From Collimonas sp. OK242 (GTDB lineage: Bacteria > Pseudomonadota > Gammaproteobacteria > Burkholderiales > Burkholderiaceae_D), in assembly GCF_900107095.1 (NCBI RefSeq), contig NZ_FNOR01000001.1:1-64000 (forward strand): a DNA stretch of 64,000 nucleotides, given 5' to 3'. Under the pieces are notes generated by a model. That model did not search any database. It was not told the DNA's origin and was given only the letters and a program-made list of their open reading frames with translations. Both the position numbers and the translations under genes were made by a program. This document shows, piece after piece, positions 28,471-37,963 of the stretch; position 1 is the stretch's first letter, and each line of letters begins with the position of its first letter.

Positions 28471-30975
28471 ATGAAATTCAAAGTCAACCGGCTGGCGCTG
28501 ATCGTGTCTGGCCTTTTCCTGAGCAACATGTCGGCGGTCCAGGCAGCCGACACCACCGATCTGGGACAAATCAATGTGCAGGGCCTTCCTGGCGGCACCA
28601 GCACCGGCTTGATACAGCAAGAGGAGTCGCCGAAAGCGCGCAGTTCGGTGACAGCGGCGGCGATTGAAAAAAAGACGCCGACCTCGACCGCATTTCAGAT
28701 GATCGAAGCGCTGCCGGGCGTTTCCACCTTCGATCAGGACGGTACCGGCTTGTTCGGCGGCACATTGCGGGTACGCGGATTCAACAGCAACCAGATGGGG
28801 CTGACGCTGGATGGCGTGCCCTTGAACGATTCGCTCAACTATACGATCAATATCCAGGAATTTGCCGATCCGGAAAACACCTGTGAAGTTTTCCTGACCC
28901 AAGGCAGCACCGACATCGACGCGCCGCATGTCGGCGCCAGCGGCGGAAATATCGGCATTTCAACCTGCGATCCGAAAGACAAGCTAGGCGGCAAGGCTGC
29001 ATATGCCGTGGGCAGCAATAGCTATCACAAGGAGTTTGTCCGCTTCGATTCCGGGCGCTTCATGAACGATCGCGCCAAGTTCTTTGTTTCGCTGTCGCAA
29101 GCCGGCGCCGACAAATTCAAGGGCGACGGCAAGGCCGACCGCGAGCATCTTGACGCCAAGGCAGTGTTCAATTTCGACGGCGGCAGCTTTTCGAAGCTCA
29201 CCGGCCTCTACAATAAGATGAACAACGCGAACTATCGCACCGTCAGCAAAAACGATATTGCCAGCGGCGGTTACGACCTCGATTTCGGTACGCGTGCGCC
29301 GGTGCATCAGCCTGCGGCGGCGGGAACCACTCAAAACGACACGACCTATGCGCCCAATGCCGGTATCTTCGGTGCATCCGGCGCGCAGTACGCCGGTTTC
29401 AACGACAACCCTTTCGAGAATTACCAGATAGCGCTGCAGAATCACTGGCAAATTTCTCCCAAGGCGAGCATCGATGTGAATCCTTACTACATTTACGGCT
29501 ACGGCACTGGCGGCAACCAGTTGACCACCGTGACAGAGTCCAAGGCAAGCACCGCATTACATGGAGGCATCCGCGACGCCAACGGCGACGGCGACACCCG
29601 CGACACGGTTGCCATGTATGGCAGCAACGTCAGCGAAACCGAGCGCTGGGGCATTACCGCCAAGGCCAACTACCAGGCCGGCATCCACAATGTGAGCGGC
29701 GGCATCTGGTTTGACAGAGGCACTTCCAAGCAATACAGCCCGGTGGTAGCGATCGACAATAATGGCAACTCCGCCGATTACTGGCTCAGGAACAGTTACG
29801 CCTATTTGCAATATCAGGACGGCACGCCATATAACGCCGCAAGAAACTGGAACACCAAGGTCGATGCGCATACCTTGTTCCTGCAGGACAGCTTCGGCCT
29901 GCTCAACGATAAATTGAATGTATTGCTAGGCTTGAAGCGGCAGACCGTGGCGCGCGACTTTAACAATTACGCCAGCGGTTCGGGCGTCAATGCCAATGGC
30001 GTGAACTACAGCGAGCATCAGGATTTTTCGGACAACCTGGCTAACCTCGGCCTGCGCTATCAGTTCACGGATAAGCAATCGGTGTTTTTCAACGCCGGCC
30101 AGAATGCCCGTGCTCCCGAAAACAGTGCGAACACGGGGTTGGCTCAATTGACAGGCAAGAACTATTCAACCTCGATCGTCAACGGCGTAATGGTGGCTAA
30201 AGATGCTGCGGGCAATGTGATTCCGGTCAACATTTTGACGGTCAACGTTAAACCTGAAAAGTCCAACAACTTCGATTTAGGCTATCGCTTCGCCGGCGAA
30301 CAACTGACATTCTCCGGTTCCGCGTTCTATGTCGATTTTAAAGATCGCCTTTCCAGCCAATACGATCCGACGACCAATCTGAGCACCCAGTTCAACGTCG
30401 GAAAATCCAGAACCGTCGGGCTTGAACTGGAAGCCGGTTACAAGGTGAACAGCAACTGGAACGTATACAGTTCGCTGACGCGCACCGAGTCGAGGATGCT
30501 GGAAGACAAGGTCTTCGCCAAAACCACCAACGGCGGTTCGGCCGCATTGCCGACCTCGGGAAAACAAATGCCGGATACGCCGAAATGGCTGGCGTCGCTG
30601 TCCCTGCAGTACAGCTACGGATCGTTTTATTCGTCGATCCAAGGGCGCTATGTCGGCGCCCGCTATACCGCGTTGGTCAATGACGATCAGGTCGGCGGCT
30701 ATACCTTATACGATATCGGCGCCGGCTATCGCTTTGCGCCAACTGCTTTCATGAAGACGCCGACGATCCGCCTGACGGTATCCAATCTGTTCAGCAAGCA
30801 ATATCTGAGCATGACCGGTACGAGTGGCTCGTCGTTTACCAGCAACGTGAATCCGGTGGTGACAGCCCAAGGCACCGTCGCCGGAAATGTATCAGCATCC
30901 GGTAACGCGACTTCACCGTCGTTTTATGCCGGTGCGCCACGCACCTTGCAAATATCTTTAAGCACGGATTTTTAA
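28471..30975 (+). CDS. TonB-dependent outer-membrane receptor 1
   Basis: An 834-residue receptor with a signal peptide (cut after SAVQA, about residue 25), a plug domain (ALPGVSTFDQDGTGLFGGTL, LRVRGFNSNQMGLTLDGVPL) and a C-terminal beta-barrel ending in phenylalanine (LQISLSTDF). No extra N-terminal signalling domain is present, so it does not talk directly to the nearby sigma factor through a FecR-type route. Its place among purine genes suggests a nucleoside or purine-containing substrate; iron-siderophore uptake is the alternative. A GGGGGAG ribosome site precedes the ATG. Confidence 0.9.
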   Translation: MKFKVNRLALIVSGLFLSNMSAVQAADTTDLGQINVQGLPGGTSTGLIQQEESPKARSSVTAAAIEKKTPTSTAFQMIEALPGVSTFDQDGTGLFGGTLRVRGFNSNQMGLTLDGVPLNDSLNYTINIQEFADPENTCEVFLTQGSTDIDAPHVGASGGNIGISTCDPKDKLGGKAAYAVGSNSYHKEFVRFDSGRFMNDRAKFFVSLSQAGADKFKGDGKADREHLDAKAVFNFDGGSFSKLTGLYNKMNNANYRTVSKNDIASGGYDLDFGTRAPVHQPAAAGTTQNDTTYAPNAGIFGASGAQYAGFNDNPFENYQIALQNHWQISPKASIDVNPYYIYGYGTGGNQLTTVTESKASTALHGGIRDANGDGDTRDTVAMYGSNVSETERWGITAKANYQAGIHNVSGGIWFDRGTSKQYSPVVAIDNNGNSADYWLRNSYAYLQYQDGTPYNAARNWNTKVDAHTLFLQDSFGLLNDKLNVLLGLKRQTVARDFNNYASGSGVNANGVNYSEHQDFSDNLANLGLRYQFTDKQSVFFNAGQNARAPENSANTGLAQLTGKNYSTSIVNGVMVAKDAAGNVIPVNILTVNVKPEKSNNFDLGYRFAGEQLTFSGSAFYVDFKDRLSSQYDPTTNLSTQFNVGKSRTVGLELEAGYKVNSNWNVYSSLTRTESRMLEDKVFAKTTNGGSAALPTSGKQMPDTPKWLASLSLQYSYGSFYSSIQGRYVGARYTALVNDDQVGGYTLYDIGAGYRFAPTAFMKTPTIRLTVSNLFSKQYLSMTGTSGSSFTSNVNPVVTAQGTVAGNVSASGNATSPSFYAGAPRTLQISLSTDF

Positions 30976-31046
30976 TCCGGGGGTGCAATCTTGCATCAAT
31001 CAGGTGCCGCACCCGATGCGGCATATCATCTCTACCAGGTACCCAT

Positions 31047-31643
31047 ATGAACTACATTGAGCTATTCCATAGTCTGACGTTTTATGCGATGTACGGCGCC
31101 GCTGCGCTTGCCGTGTTCGTCATCATTGAACGGCAAATTTTTTACATGACCGGCAGACGCGACGCCAGCGCCATCCTGCGTCTCATGGCCGGTTCTGCCA
31201 ACGATGCAACGCGGATCCCGGCCGCGTTTCTGGAACGAAAATCGACGCCTGTGCAGCTGCTGCGTGAAGCACTGCAGTCACGCGACGCGAAGCTTGCCCC
31301 AGCCCGGCTGGAAGATCTTTCAGAAGCCATTTATCTGTCCAGCAGATCGCGTGTAATCGCCCGCTTATGGATACTGGATACGATTGTGACTGCGGCGCCG
31401 CTGCTGGGACTGGTCGGCACTATCCTCGGGATTATCGATACGTTTGCGGTGTTGGCTTCATCCGGCATTTCGGATCCATCCGGCGTATCCAAGGGGATCG
31501 GTACCGCGCTCTATGCGACTGCCTTGGGGATATCGATAGCGCTGTTCGGATTGCTTTTTTATAATTTCCTGCGCGAATGCTCGGACCGCTTGAACGATCA
31601 GCTGAAAGAGCTGTTACTGAGAATTACCGATCCGTCGCACTGA
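31047..31643 (+). CDS. exbB: ExbB/MotA-TolQ-ExbB proton channel
   Basis: A 198-residue protein with three membrane segments. The third carries the conserved proton-channel stretch (TAAPLLGLVGTILGIIDTFA, SKGIGTALYATALGISIALF). It completes the ExbB-ExbD-TonB motor. It is separated from exbD and tonB by the receptor gene, an unusual order. Confidence 0.92.
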   Translation: MNYIELFHSLTFYAMYGAAALAVFVIIERQIFYMTGRRDASAILRLMAGSANDATRIPAAFLERKSTPVQLLREALQSRDAKLAPARLEDLSEAIYLSSRSRVIARLWILDTIVTAAPLLGLVGTILGIIDTFAVLASSGISDPSGVSKGIGTALYATALGISIALFGLLFYNFLRECSDRLNDQLKELLLRITDPSH

Positions 31644-31992
31644 AATCTGGCGTTCATTGCCGCCAGTCTGCACCTGGGGATGTCGACCGTCGCGGGCGAT
31701 CCGGTGCAGAGTTTTTACCAAAATCAAAAGAAAATCAATGACGGTAAGAGCGACAAAACTGCTGCCTGTTCCGGCGCCGAACTTTTCCTTCGATCTCCCG
31801 CCATTAAATAGTTCGCCAGCGTGGGCCAGGGCGCCCATGCAGCTGGTCGCAGCCGGCGTCCGGGATTGATCGTAGCCGTTTACCGGATCGCTGATATCGG
31901 AGCGCCGATCTGATCTTGCCAAGGGGGTGAAACATTCTTTGAGAGAGCCGGGTTTTTCTTCTCATATCCGTAATCCAGTCTAACTACAATCG
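31644..31992. other. 349-bp stretch with no convincing gene
   Basis: Short frames exist on both strands, but none has a ribosome site or recognisable product. No hrp box or GntR operator was seen here. It separates the TonB genes from the sigma factor gene. Confidence 0.5.
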
Positions 31993-32589
31993 ATGGCCAT
32001 GACACTAATCTCTAATAATTTGACGCGCCAGCCAGAGCAAGCAGATAATGACGACGTTGGCTCGCTTCTTCGCATCGCTGCCGGGGACCGGCAATCCTTG
32101 TCGTCCCTATACCTGAAGTATCACCGCAGGTTAAGTCGCTTCCTCGGGCGGGTGACGTATTGTGAGGAGGCGATTGAGGAGGCCATTAACGACACATTCC
32201 TGGTCGTCTGGCAAAAAGCCCGTGAATTTCGCGGGGAGGCGCTGGTGTCGACCTGGATCATGGGAATCGCTTACCGCACTGCGCTCAAGTCATTGCGTAG
32301 AACGGGGCAGGCCCTGTGGGAAAAAACAGCGCCAGGCGGCGATTTGTCGGTCGCCTGTCCTTTCGACGACCATGAAGTGCTCGACTGGGTCGCCAAAGGG
32401 CTGTTCCTTTTGCCGATCGATCAGCGCGTGGTGTTGGAGTTGGCGTACTGGATGGGACACTCGCTGGAAGAGATCGCCGAGATCATGGAGTGTCCGGTCA
32501 GCACAATAAAAGCAAGGATGTTTCGCGCCCGCGTCACGCTGCGCAGCACCTTGCCGAAACTGGGAGGTCTTTTGGAGAAGAAACATTGA
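31993..32589 (+). CDS. ECF-type RNA polymerase sigma factor
   Basis: A 198-residue sigma-70 family protein of group 4: region 2 (LYLKYHRRLSRFLGRVT ... INDTFLVVWQKAREF) and region 4 with its helix-turn-helix (HSLEEIAEIMECPVSTIKAR). Translation may start at 31993 or two codons later. It overlaps a zinc-finger anti-sigma gene, so activity is likely to be held back until a stress or envelope signal. The regulated genes are not evident here. Confidence 0.92.
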   Translation: MAMTLISNNLTRQPEQADNDDVGSLLRIAAGDRQSLSSLYLKYHRRLSRFLGRVTYCEEAIEEAINDTFLVVWQKAREFRGEALVSTWIMGIAYRTALKSLRRTGQALWEKTAPGGDLSVACPFDDHEVLDWVAKGLFLLPIDQRVVLELAYWMGHSLEEIAEIMECPVSTIKARMFRARVTLRSTLPKLGGLLEKKH

Positions 32590-32864
32590 GCGATTCGACC
32601 GATGTCAATGCTTGTCACGAGAAAGTGTTGGAGCTATTGCCTTGGGTAATCAATGGGCGCGCATCCGTTGCGGAGCGCAGCATGGTCGAAATGCATTTGC
32701 GGGAGTGCGCAGATTGCCGGACAGAATACCAATTTCAGAGTGCGCTGTTCGCGGAAATGAGCAATGGCCCGGTCCTGGAGCCTGATGCAGCACGGGGCCT
32801 TGAACGTCTCTGGGAGCGCATCGACCAGGCGGCAGGCGCCGCTATTCCGGGACTCCCGAGCTAA
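32586..32864 (+). CDS. Zinc-finger anti-sigma factor
   Basis: A 92-residue protein starting at a TTG that overlaps the sigma stop codon (TTGA), showing coupling. It carries the ZAS motif HLRECADC (H-x3-C-x2-C), with an earlier CH pair (NACHEKVLELLPWVINGRAS) as in mycothiol/ChrR-type anti-sigmas. No membrane segment, so it is a soluble sensor. The call is firm in context. Confidence 0.85.
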   Translation: MSDSTDVNACHEKVLELLPWVINGRASVAERSMVEMHLRECADCRTEYQFQSALFAEMSNGPVLEPDAARGLERLWERIDQAAGAAIPGLPS

Positions 32865-32900
32865 AGCATCCCGATGCGCAGAACGCATTTCATCAATAAA

Positions 32901-32929
32901 CCCCGTGCAAGACAACACGATGCACGGGG
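32901..32929 (-). terminator. Hairpin between converging genes
   Basis: Nine-base arms CCCCGTGCA/TGCACGGGG with an 11-base loop. On the minus strand the stem is followed by a T-rich TTTATT stretch, so it probably ends the leftward 83-aa gene; it may also serve the anti-sigma transcript. Confidence 0.65.
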
Positions 32930-32936
32930 CATTCCT

Positions 32937-33188
32937 TCAGTGACGAACAATGTCGATCAGCTCCAGGTTGGGTTCCCTGACGCCTAAATGACGTAGCATC
33001 TTCAGTTCGTCGCAGGTCAGCGGCCCGATCTGGAAATACGGTCCGCCGTGCAGGTGGACACCGCTCAATTTGGTATGAATCGCGCAGTCGTTGATCGGGA
33101 TTTCGATTGCGCCGGAGCCGGGCTTGGATACCTTCAAGATGTCGCCCGACAGCGTCGCTAAAAGAGCATGGGTGTGATTTGCGTGCAT
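32937..33188 (-). CDS. Unassigned 83-aa HrpB-linked protein
   Basis: A small protein of 83 residues, histidine-rich at the N-terminus (MHANHTHALLATLSG), with a glycine/histidine stretch in the middle (GVHLHGGPYFQIGPLTCDEL). No signal peptide or membrane segment. AGAGGA serves as ribosome site. On the minus strand, 141 bases upstream, lies an exact TTCG-N16-TTCG box, back to back with the box of the giant effector gene. It is therefore probably expressed with the T3SS, as a small effector, chaperone or accessory. I do not recognise the family. Confidence 0.65.
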   Translation of the reverse strand: MHANHTHALLATLSGDILKVSKPGSGAIEIPINDCAIHTKLSGVHLHGGPYFQIGPLTCDELKMLRHLGVREPNLELIDIVRH

Positions 33189-33328
33189 GATTATCCTCTG
33201 GTTACGTTATGTCGCGGTTGCCAAGCCAACCTGGCTCTCACTCCAGGACTTCGCAGAGCTTTCTGGCTTTCCAACAACCTCGCACGGTAAATGGTCACTC
33301 TTTTTTTTTCCCGTGATCTCAATTCTGC

Positions 33329-33352
33329 CGAATCTTTATTGCGAGATACGAA
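33329..33352 (-). promoter_or_regulatory. hrpII box for leftward 83-aa gene
   Basis: TTCG-N16-TTCG on the minus strand. The nearest TAnnnT (TACCGT, 33289-33284) is 39 bases on, further than ideal. Back to back with the plus-strand box at 33377-33400. Confidence 0.65.
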
Positions 33353-33376
33353 GCCTTCCCATTTTTTGCCAATTGC

Positions 33377-33400
33377 TTCGCGCGTTGAGCATATTTTTCG
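33377..33400 (+). promoter_or_regulatory. hrpII/PIP box for giant effector 1
   Basis: A perfect TTCGC-N15-TTCGC, 112 bases before the ATG at 33513, followed at a 31-base gap by a TAnnnT element (TATGTT, 33432-33437). Both features match hrpII promoters exactly. Confidence 0.92.
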
Positions 33401-33512
33401 CTCAGCGGAAGATAGGTCGGCTACACGAAGGTATGTTTTCCACAAGGAGCTGGAAAAGAGCGCTGCGTACGCCACGCATGCCCATAAATTTCAAAATCGG
33501 AAGGGGATTGGG

Positions 33513-36500
33513 ATGCCTGCATTCACTGTCAATACACGGAAATCAATCTCCACAACGACCGAATCTCCCGCGTCGCCGGATAGCGCAACGACAACAGAAT
33601 CGGCGAGCGCGAAAAACTCCAGCGCAAGGAGAAACTCGTCGAGTTCTTTCTTCGCGCCGCTAAAAAGCATCCGTGGCGCTTATCGTGCGGGGGTCAAGAC
33701 AATCATGGGGCGGCCAATCAGCGTTGGCGGCCCTTTGCCTGGCACCTCTATGGCATTGGAACGCCCGTCAAGAACTCAGCTCAATAAGAAGGCCGAGCAA
33801 GCTTCCTCATCCGAACCTCAGGATATTCCAGGCAAATTTGATGACATTGCCCAGCAAGCGCAGTCCCTGCAGAAACGTCTGACGCAAGCATCCCACAGCC
33901 TATCGGACAGGCCGGGTGGCCCGACTACCGCCTGGGAAAAATTAGTCGAATGTTTCCCTGTGCTCCAGCCGCATGCTGTACCGAAAGTGCAGACGCTCCA
34001 GGCAAAGCCCCTGAAAAAATCCGATTCTTCAAGTGTGTTGACGACTGAAGAAGCCGAATCCATCAGAACCCGTTTAACGCAAAATTTGCAAGGACTTGGA
34101 CGGGAATACCAGGAGGCACGCCAGGATTGGCAAGCGCTGGCAAGTGAGCATCGGCAATTGACGGCGCAACGTGAAGCGCTCGAAGAGAAGATTGCCATGC
34201 TGACACCCTTGAGTGAAAAAGCTGGACAGGACATAGACAACATCCAAGGCCGGATAGCGGCCGCGCAGCACGCGCCAAGCTATTCCCCGCAACGGTTGGA
34301 GGTGGCAGGCCTGAGACATGAAGGCGAGCGCCTGGAAGCGCAGCTTCAGCAATGCCGATTGCAACAGTCATCCCACAGCAGGCGTCTGGCGCCATTGCTG
34401 CAGAGAGAACAACTTGCGGCAGACGCAAGCGCGCGAGCCGAAAAAAGGATGCTGCACGCAGCCTCACGCCTGCATGCACTGGTGACGCCCTGTGAGGTAA
34501 ATGACATAGCTGGAGCCGTGCTGGCGTCAGACATCACTGTCAAGCACCTGGACTTTACCCAAACGGAACTGGACCGGTTAAGCGATATTTCTCAGGAACT
34601 GCTTAAGCAATGCGAGACTGACAAGGCCGGCCTGGAACCTGCTCTTGGAGCGCTGGTAGAGGCGCATCAGCATATATGTGAAAACCTGCAATTGGTGCAA
34701 ACCGAATGTACCGTGCAACAGCATACTCACGCCTCCCTCAAGAACGACCTAAGCTTGGTACTTGGGCACAAAAGCGCTTTGCAACAACGTTTGACGGCTG
34801 TTTCCGGGCAGCCTGAGGCCAACGCCGAGGTCAATGCCAATGCCGATGAACTGAGCTCCATCCAGGCCGAGTGCGCCCATTTCGAGCAGCTGGAAGAGAC
34901 CCTTAACGGCTTGATTGCAGAAATCGGAACGCTACTCACTTCTGCGGAAGAGCGGGTTGAGCACATGGTGGGCGAGGCTGAACGGGTTCTTGGACAACTG
35001 GATGTGGTGATGCGCGGTCTTCACACTGCACAGACTGGCATCCAGGGGGCTGAAAAAGCACAGGAAGCGTTGGCCTCGGCCAAGGCTGCTGTCGAGGAAC
35101 GGCTTGGCGTTGCGACCACCGAGAACCAGAAAATCCATTCGATATCGGATGATGTGAGCGCAGAGTCGGTCGCGGGATTGTTGCTGCACCCGCCAGGCTT
35201 CGGAGCCTCGGAATCGCTTCGGGTTTTAAGCCGGGATTTGAATATCGCAATGAATGCGATACCGGCGAATCCCGCAGCCGACGCGCTGCTGAAGACGGAT
35301 ATTGCCGAAAGCCTTTCGTATGCCTTGGCGATAGTGAGCGGCGGTGACGCTCAACGCGCCATCGCGCTGTTGCGGGAATTGAGAGCACACCCCACCTTGT
35401 CCATGGTTGTGGGAGAAGATAGTGCAGGAGCGTCTAGCTCATCGTCCGGGAAAACCCCGGCCGACATCAAGGCATTATTCCACTTGATGGCCACCATGCC
35501 GCGTGGGATAGAAGTATTGCAAACGCTAGGCAATAACGCTGGTGAAGTCATTTCCGGCAAACAATTGGTTGCGTTGCGGGTGTATTGGCAAGCCGACATG
35601 GCAATTTCCGAGTCAAAATCGGCGCCGGTCATGGCGTGGCTGAACGACGCCAAACTGGTAGCTGCGGAAAGGTTGCACCTGAATACCGAGGCCGACCCGG
35701 ACCAGCATTTGTCTGAACGGTTCGGACAGCGCCAGCTGGGCGCTTACAATGCGGTTCGAAACGGCTATGTCAGCAATGAGCCTGGCTCGCCCTACGATGC
35801 TCGCGACAAGGAGTTGCGCAAAGTCGGCGAAGAATGGATGCAACGCAGGCTGGGCCGCTATGGCGAAGGCCTGTTGCGGGGACTCACCCCGTCCCGCGCA
35901 AAAACACCGTTTACATCTCACGCTCTGGCAAATACGGCAGCAATGGCCGAGCGTTTCGGCATTACGACGCATGCGAGCAAGGTCGCCGCCGCGATCTCGG
36001 CGGCAGCTTCGTCATTAGGCGAAGCTGCCAAAAACTTGCCGGCGAGCGCCCTAAACGGCGATGGACAAATGCATTGCCTGGCTGTGACGGTTTTATGCGA
36101 TCACATAAAAGAAAATTTCTCCGAGCTTCGCGCGTTGACACCGGCGGATTTCGACGCCATCAGAAAGCGCTTCAATCAAGCGCTGCCCACGCCCACACCC
36201 GCCGCCGGCACAACGGCGACCCAGCAAGCCCTGCCTGAACCATTGGAGGAATATGCCGCGGAAGCCAATGCCATGGCACGCAGCAGCAGCTCGCTTCCTT
36301 TGCGGCGTAAAGCCAATATCGGCGTTAGCGCGGAATCTGTCTTGCGCGATGTGTCAGAGCAATTTCTGCAAAGGAATGCCGAACACTTGAGTCCGGAACA
36401 GATCGATTCCATCGTGGGCGGGCTTGGTCTGGACGCAACAGAGGTTCAGGATAATTTCCGCCTCTCGCACATTTCGCGTTATGGTCAAGGCCAGAAATTA

Positions 36501-37955
36501 CGCCTCGACGATAACCAGGACCTGGTCAAGTTTTACAGGCCGATGTTCGCGCAATGGGGGCTGCGCAATAAATTAAAGACATCGAATGGCGGGGCGCTAG
36601 GAGTAGGCCTGCCTCTGCTGCCTTATATATCGCCCAAGATTGTCACCCCTTTGCTCACTGCCGGCTACTCTAAGAAACAGGAAGCCTTTGTTCAATTCTT
36701 CCAGCCCATTCTTGGATTCGAGATGATGGTGGGTGAAAGCAAGACCAAAACCACGGAAGGCAGCATGGGTGTTGCAATCGGCAAGACGCACGGCAAGCAC
36801 CTCTTTGCCGGGGGAACTGCGACGATTGCGGCGACTCACGAGCGCATGAAGATGAATGGCACTGTTGTGCGTTTTCTACGTGCTCGAGGCCAGGATGAGG
36901 CGCAGCGCCAGAATATGCTGAAAACATGGGAATCCACTGTGTTGTGGAAGGACCTGAAACCCACCAAAAGCGACGCAGCTTTCTCTGGGCCCATGGAGGC
37001 CATCCTTTCTCGATTGCCTGACGCGGTGGTTACCGGATTTGACGCCGGATCTATCGCAACCCAGGGGGAAGTAAGAGGAAGTGTCGGGGCCCGGCTTCAA
37101 ACCAAGCCGGACAGCCGTCGGGCTGAATGGGGCCTTGGCGCGATATTGACCACCAAGGCGAAAGCACAAAGGGCGTTTGAATACCGGACGGAAGACAAAG
37201 CAGCGGTATATGTAGTGGCCGACAAATCAAGCACGGGCAAGCAGACTTTCAGCGCTTCACTGGATGTGCAGTTGCCGCTACCGCGTAATGCAAAAACCCT
37301 GCCCTTGCCGCTACCGCACAATGCAAGTCCCTCGTCGCTTGGTAAGAGAGGTGCATTGGGAGGAGGCAGTCTGCCCATCGACTTTTCGTTTGAAAGGGAG
37401 TTTGCCCAGCACCTGCAGAAACATGGATTGTCGCCATTCCGCATCAACGATAAGCAGGATGGCGACCTTGATCGGCACTACTTTGGCGCCAAGGAGATGC
37501 TGGCGGAAATTTCCGCAAACCGTGACCAGTGGTGCGCTCGCGCCCTGGAGACGCTGCCGGAAGTGGATGGAATCAAGGACACGCCGGAGAATCGCGCCGA
37601 GGCCCAGAGACTGCTGGCCCAGTTTGAAAAGGATATCGCGGCCTTGGAAACAGAGGGCAAGTATTGCCAGTTCAACGTCAATTACTCAATGCGGCCGCAT
37701 GCATCCGGACGTATCGATGGCGCACGGCTGGTCGGCGGGCTGGCTGAAATTGCTGGCGATGCGGGCCGGGTGAATGAAAAAGTAAAACTGGCTGATGCCG
37801 TTTTGCAGCAACCGGCCACGTGGCGCCCGTTGATGCTGATCGTCCGGGAAAAGGGCAAGGAGGCCACAAATCTTGGTCTCAACTATGGATTGCGGGTGCA
37901 AAGTGTCGCTACGGTTGACGGACAACGCACTGCGGCTCAATTTCCTTTAGCGTAG
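33513..37955 (+). CDS. Giant type III effector candidate 1 (1480 aa)
   Basis: The ATG at 33513 has AAGGGG six bases upstream and lies after the hrp box and its -10 element; earlier in-frame codons lie upstream of that promoter and are excluded. The N-terminus (MPAFTVNTRKSISTTTESPA) is rich in Ser and Thr, as in type III signals. Residues about 80-560 are strongly helical with coiled-coil heptads (SEHRQLTAQREALEEKI), and the second half has glycine-rich, strand-like segments (SMGVAIGKTHGKHLFAGGTA, GLNYGLRVQSVATVDGQ) that could form a beta structure. No enzyme motif recognised. Size resembles the AvrE and AWR classes of large effectors, but I cannot assign it to either. Confidence 0.8.
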   Translation: MPAFTVNTRKSISTTTESPASPDSATTTESASAKNSSARRNSSSSFFAPLKSIRGAYRAGVKTIMGRPISVGGPLPGTSMALERPSRTQLNKKAEQASSSEPQDIPGKFDDIAQQAQSLQKRLTQASHSLSDRPGGPTTAWEKLVECFPVLQPHAVPKVQTLQAKPLKKSDSSSVLTTEEAESIRTRLTQNLQGLGREYQEARQDWQALASEHRQLTAQREALEEKIAMLTPLSEKAGQDIDNIQGRIAAAQHAPSYSPQRLEVAGLRHEGERLEAQLQQCRLQQSSHSRRLAPLLQREQLAADASARAEKRMLHAASRLHALVTPCEVNDIAGAVLASDITVKHLDFTQTELDRLSDISQELLKQCETDKAGLEPALGALVEAHQHICENLQLVQTECTVQQHTHASLKNDLSLVLGHKSALQQRLTAVSGQPEANAEVNANADELSSIQAECAHFEQLEETLNGLIAEIGTLLTSAEERVEHMVGEAERVLGQLDVVMRGLHTAQTGIQGAEKAQEALASAKAAVEERLGVATTENQKIHSISDDVSAESVAGLLLHPPGFGASESLRVLSRDLNIAMNAIPANPAADALLKTDIAESLSYALAIVSGGDAQRAIALLRELRAHPTLSMVVGEDSAGASSSSSGKTPADIKALFHLMATMPRGIEVLQTLGNNAGEVISGKQLVALRVYWQADMAISESKSAPVMAWLNDAKLVAAERLHLNTEADPDQHLSERFGQRQLGAYNAVRNGYVSNEPGSPYDARDKELRKVGEEWMQRRLGRYGEGLLRGLTPSRAKTPFTSHALANTAAMAERFGITTHASKVAAAISAAASSLGEAAKNLPASALNGDGQMHCLAVTVLCDHIKENFSELRALTPADFDAIRKRFNQALPTPTPAAGTTATQQALPEPLEEYAAEANAMARSSSSLPLRRKANIGVSAESVLRDVSEQFLQRNAEHLSPEQIDSIVGGLGLDATEVQDNFRLSHISRYGQGQKLRLDDNQDLVKFYRPMFAQWGLRNKLKTSNGGALGVGLPLLPYISPKIVTPLLTAGYSKKQEAFVQFFQPILGFEMMVGESKTKTTEGSMGVAIGKTHGKHLFAGGTATIAATHERMKMNGTVVRFLRARGQDEAQRQNMLKTWESTVLWKDLKPTKSDAAFSGPMEAILSRLPDAVVTGFDAGSIATQGEVRGSVGARLQTKPDSRRAEWGLGAILTTKAKAQRAFEYRTEDKAAVYVVADKSSTGKQTFSASLDVQLPLPRNAKTLPLPLPHNASPSSLGKRGALGGGSLPIDFSFEREFAQHLQKHGLSPFRINDKQDGDLDRHYFGAKEMLAEISANRDQWCARALETLPEVDGIKDTPENRAEAQRLLAQFEKDIAALETEGKYCQFNVNYSMRPHASGRIDGARLVGGLAEIAGDAGRVNEKVKLADAVLQQPATWRPLMLIVREKGKEATNLGLNYGLRVQSVATVDGQRTAAQFPLA

Positions 37956-37963
37956 CTGATTAC

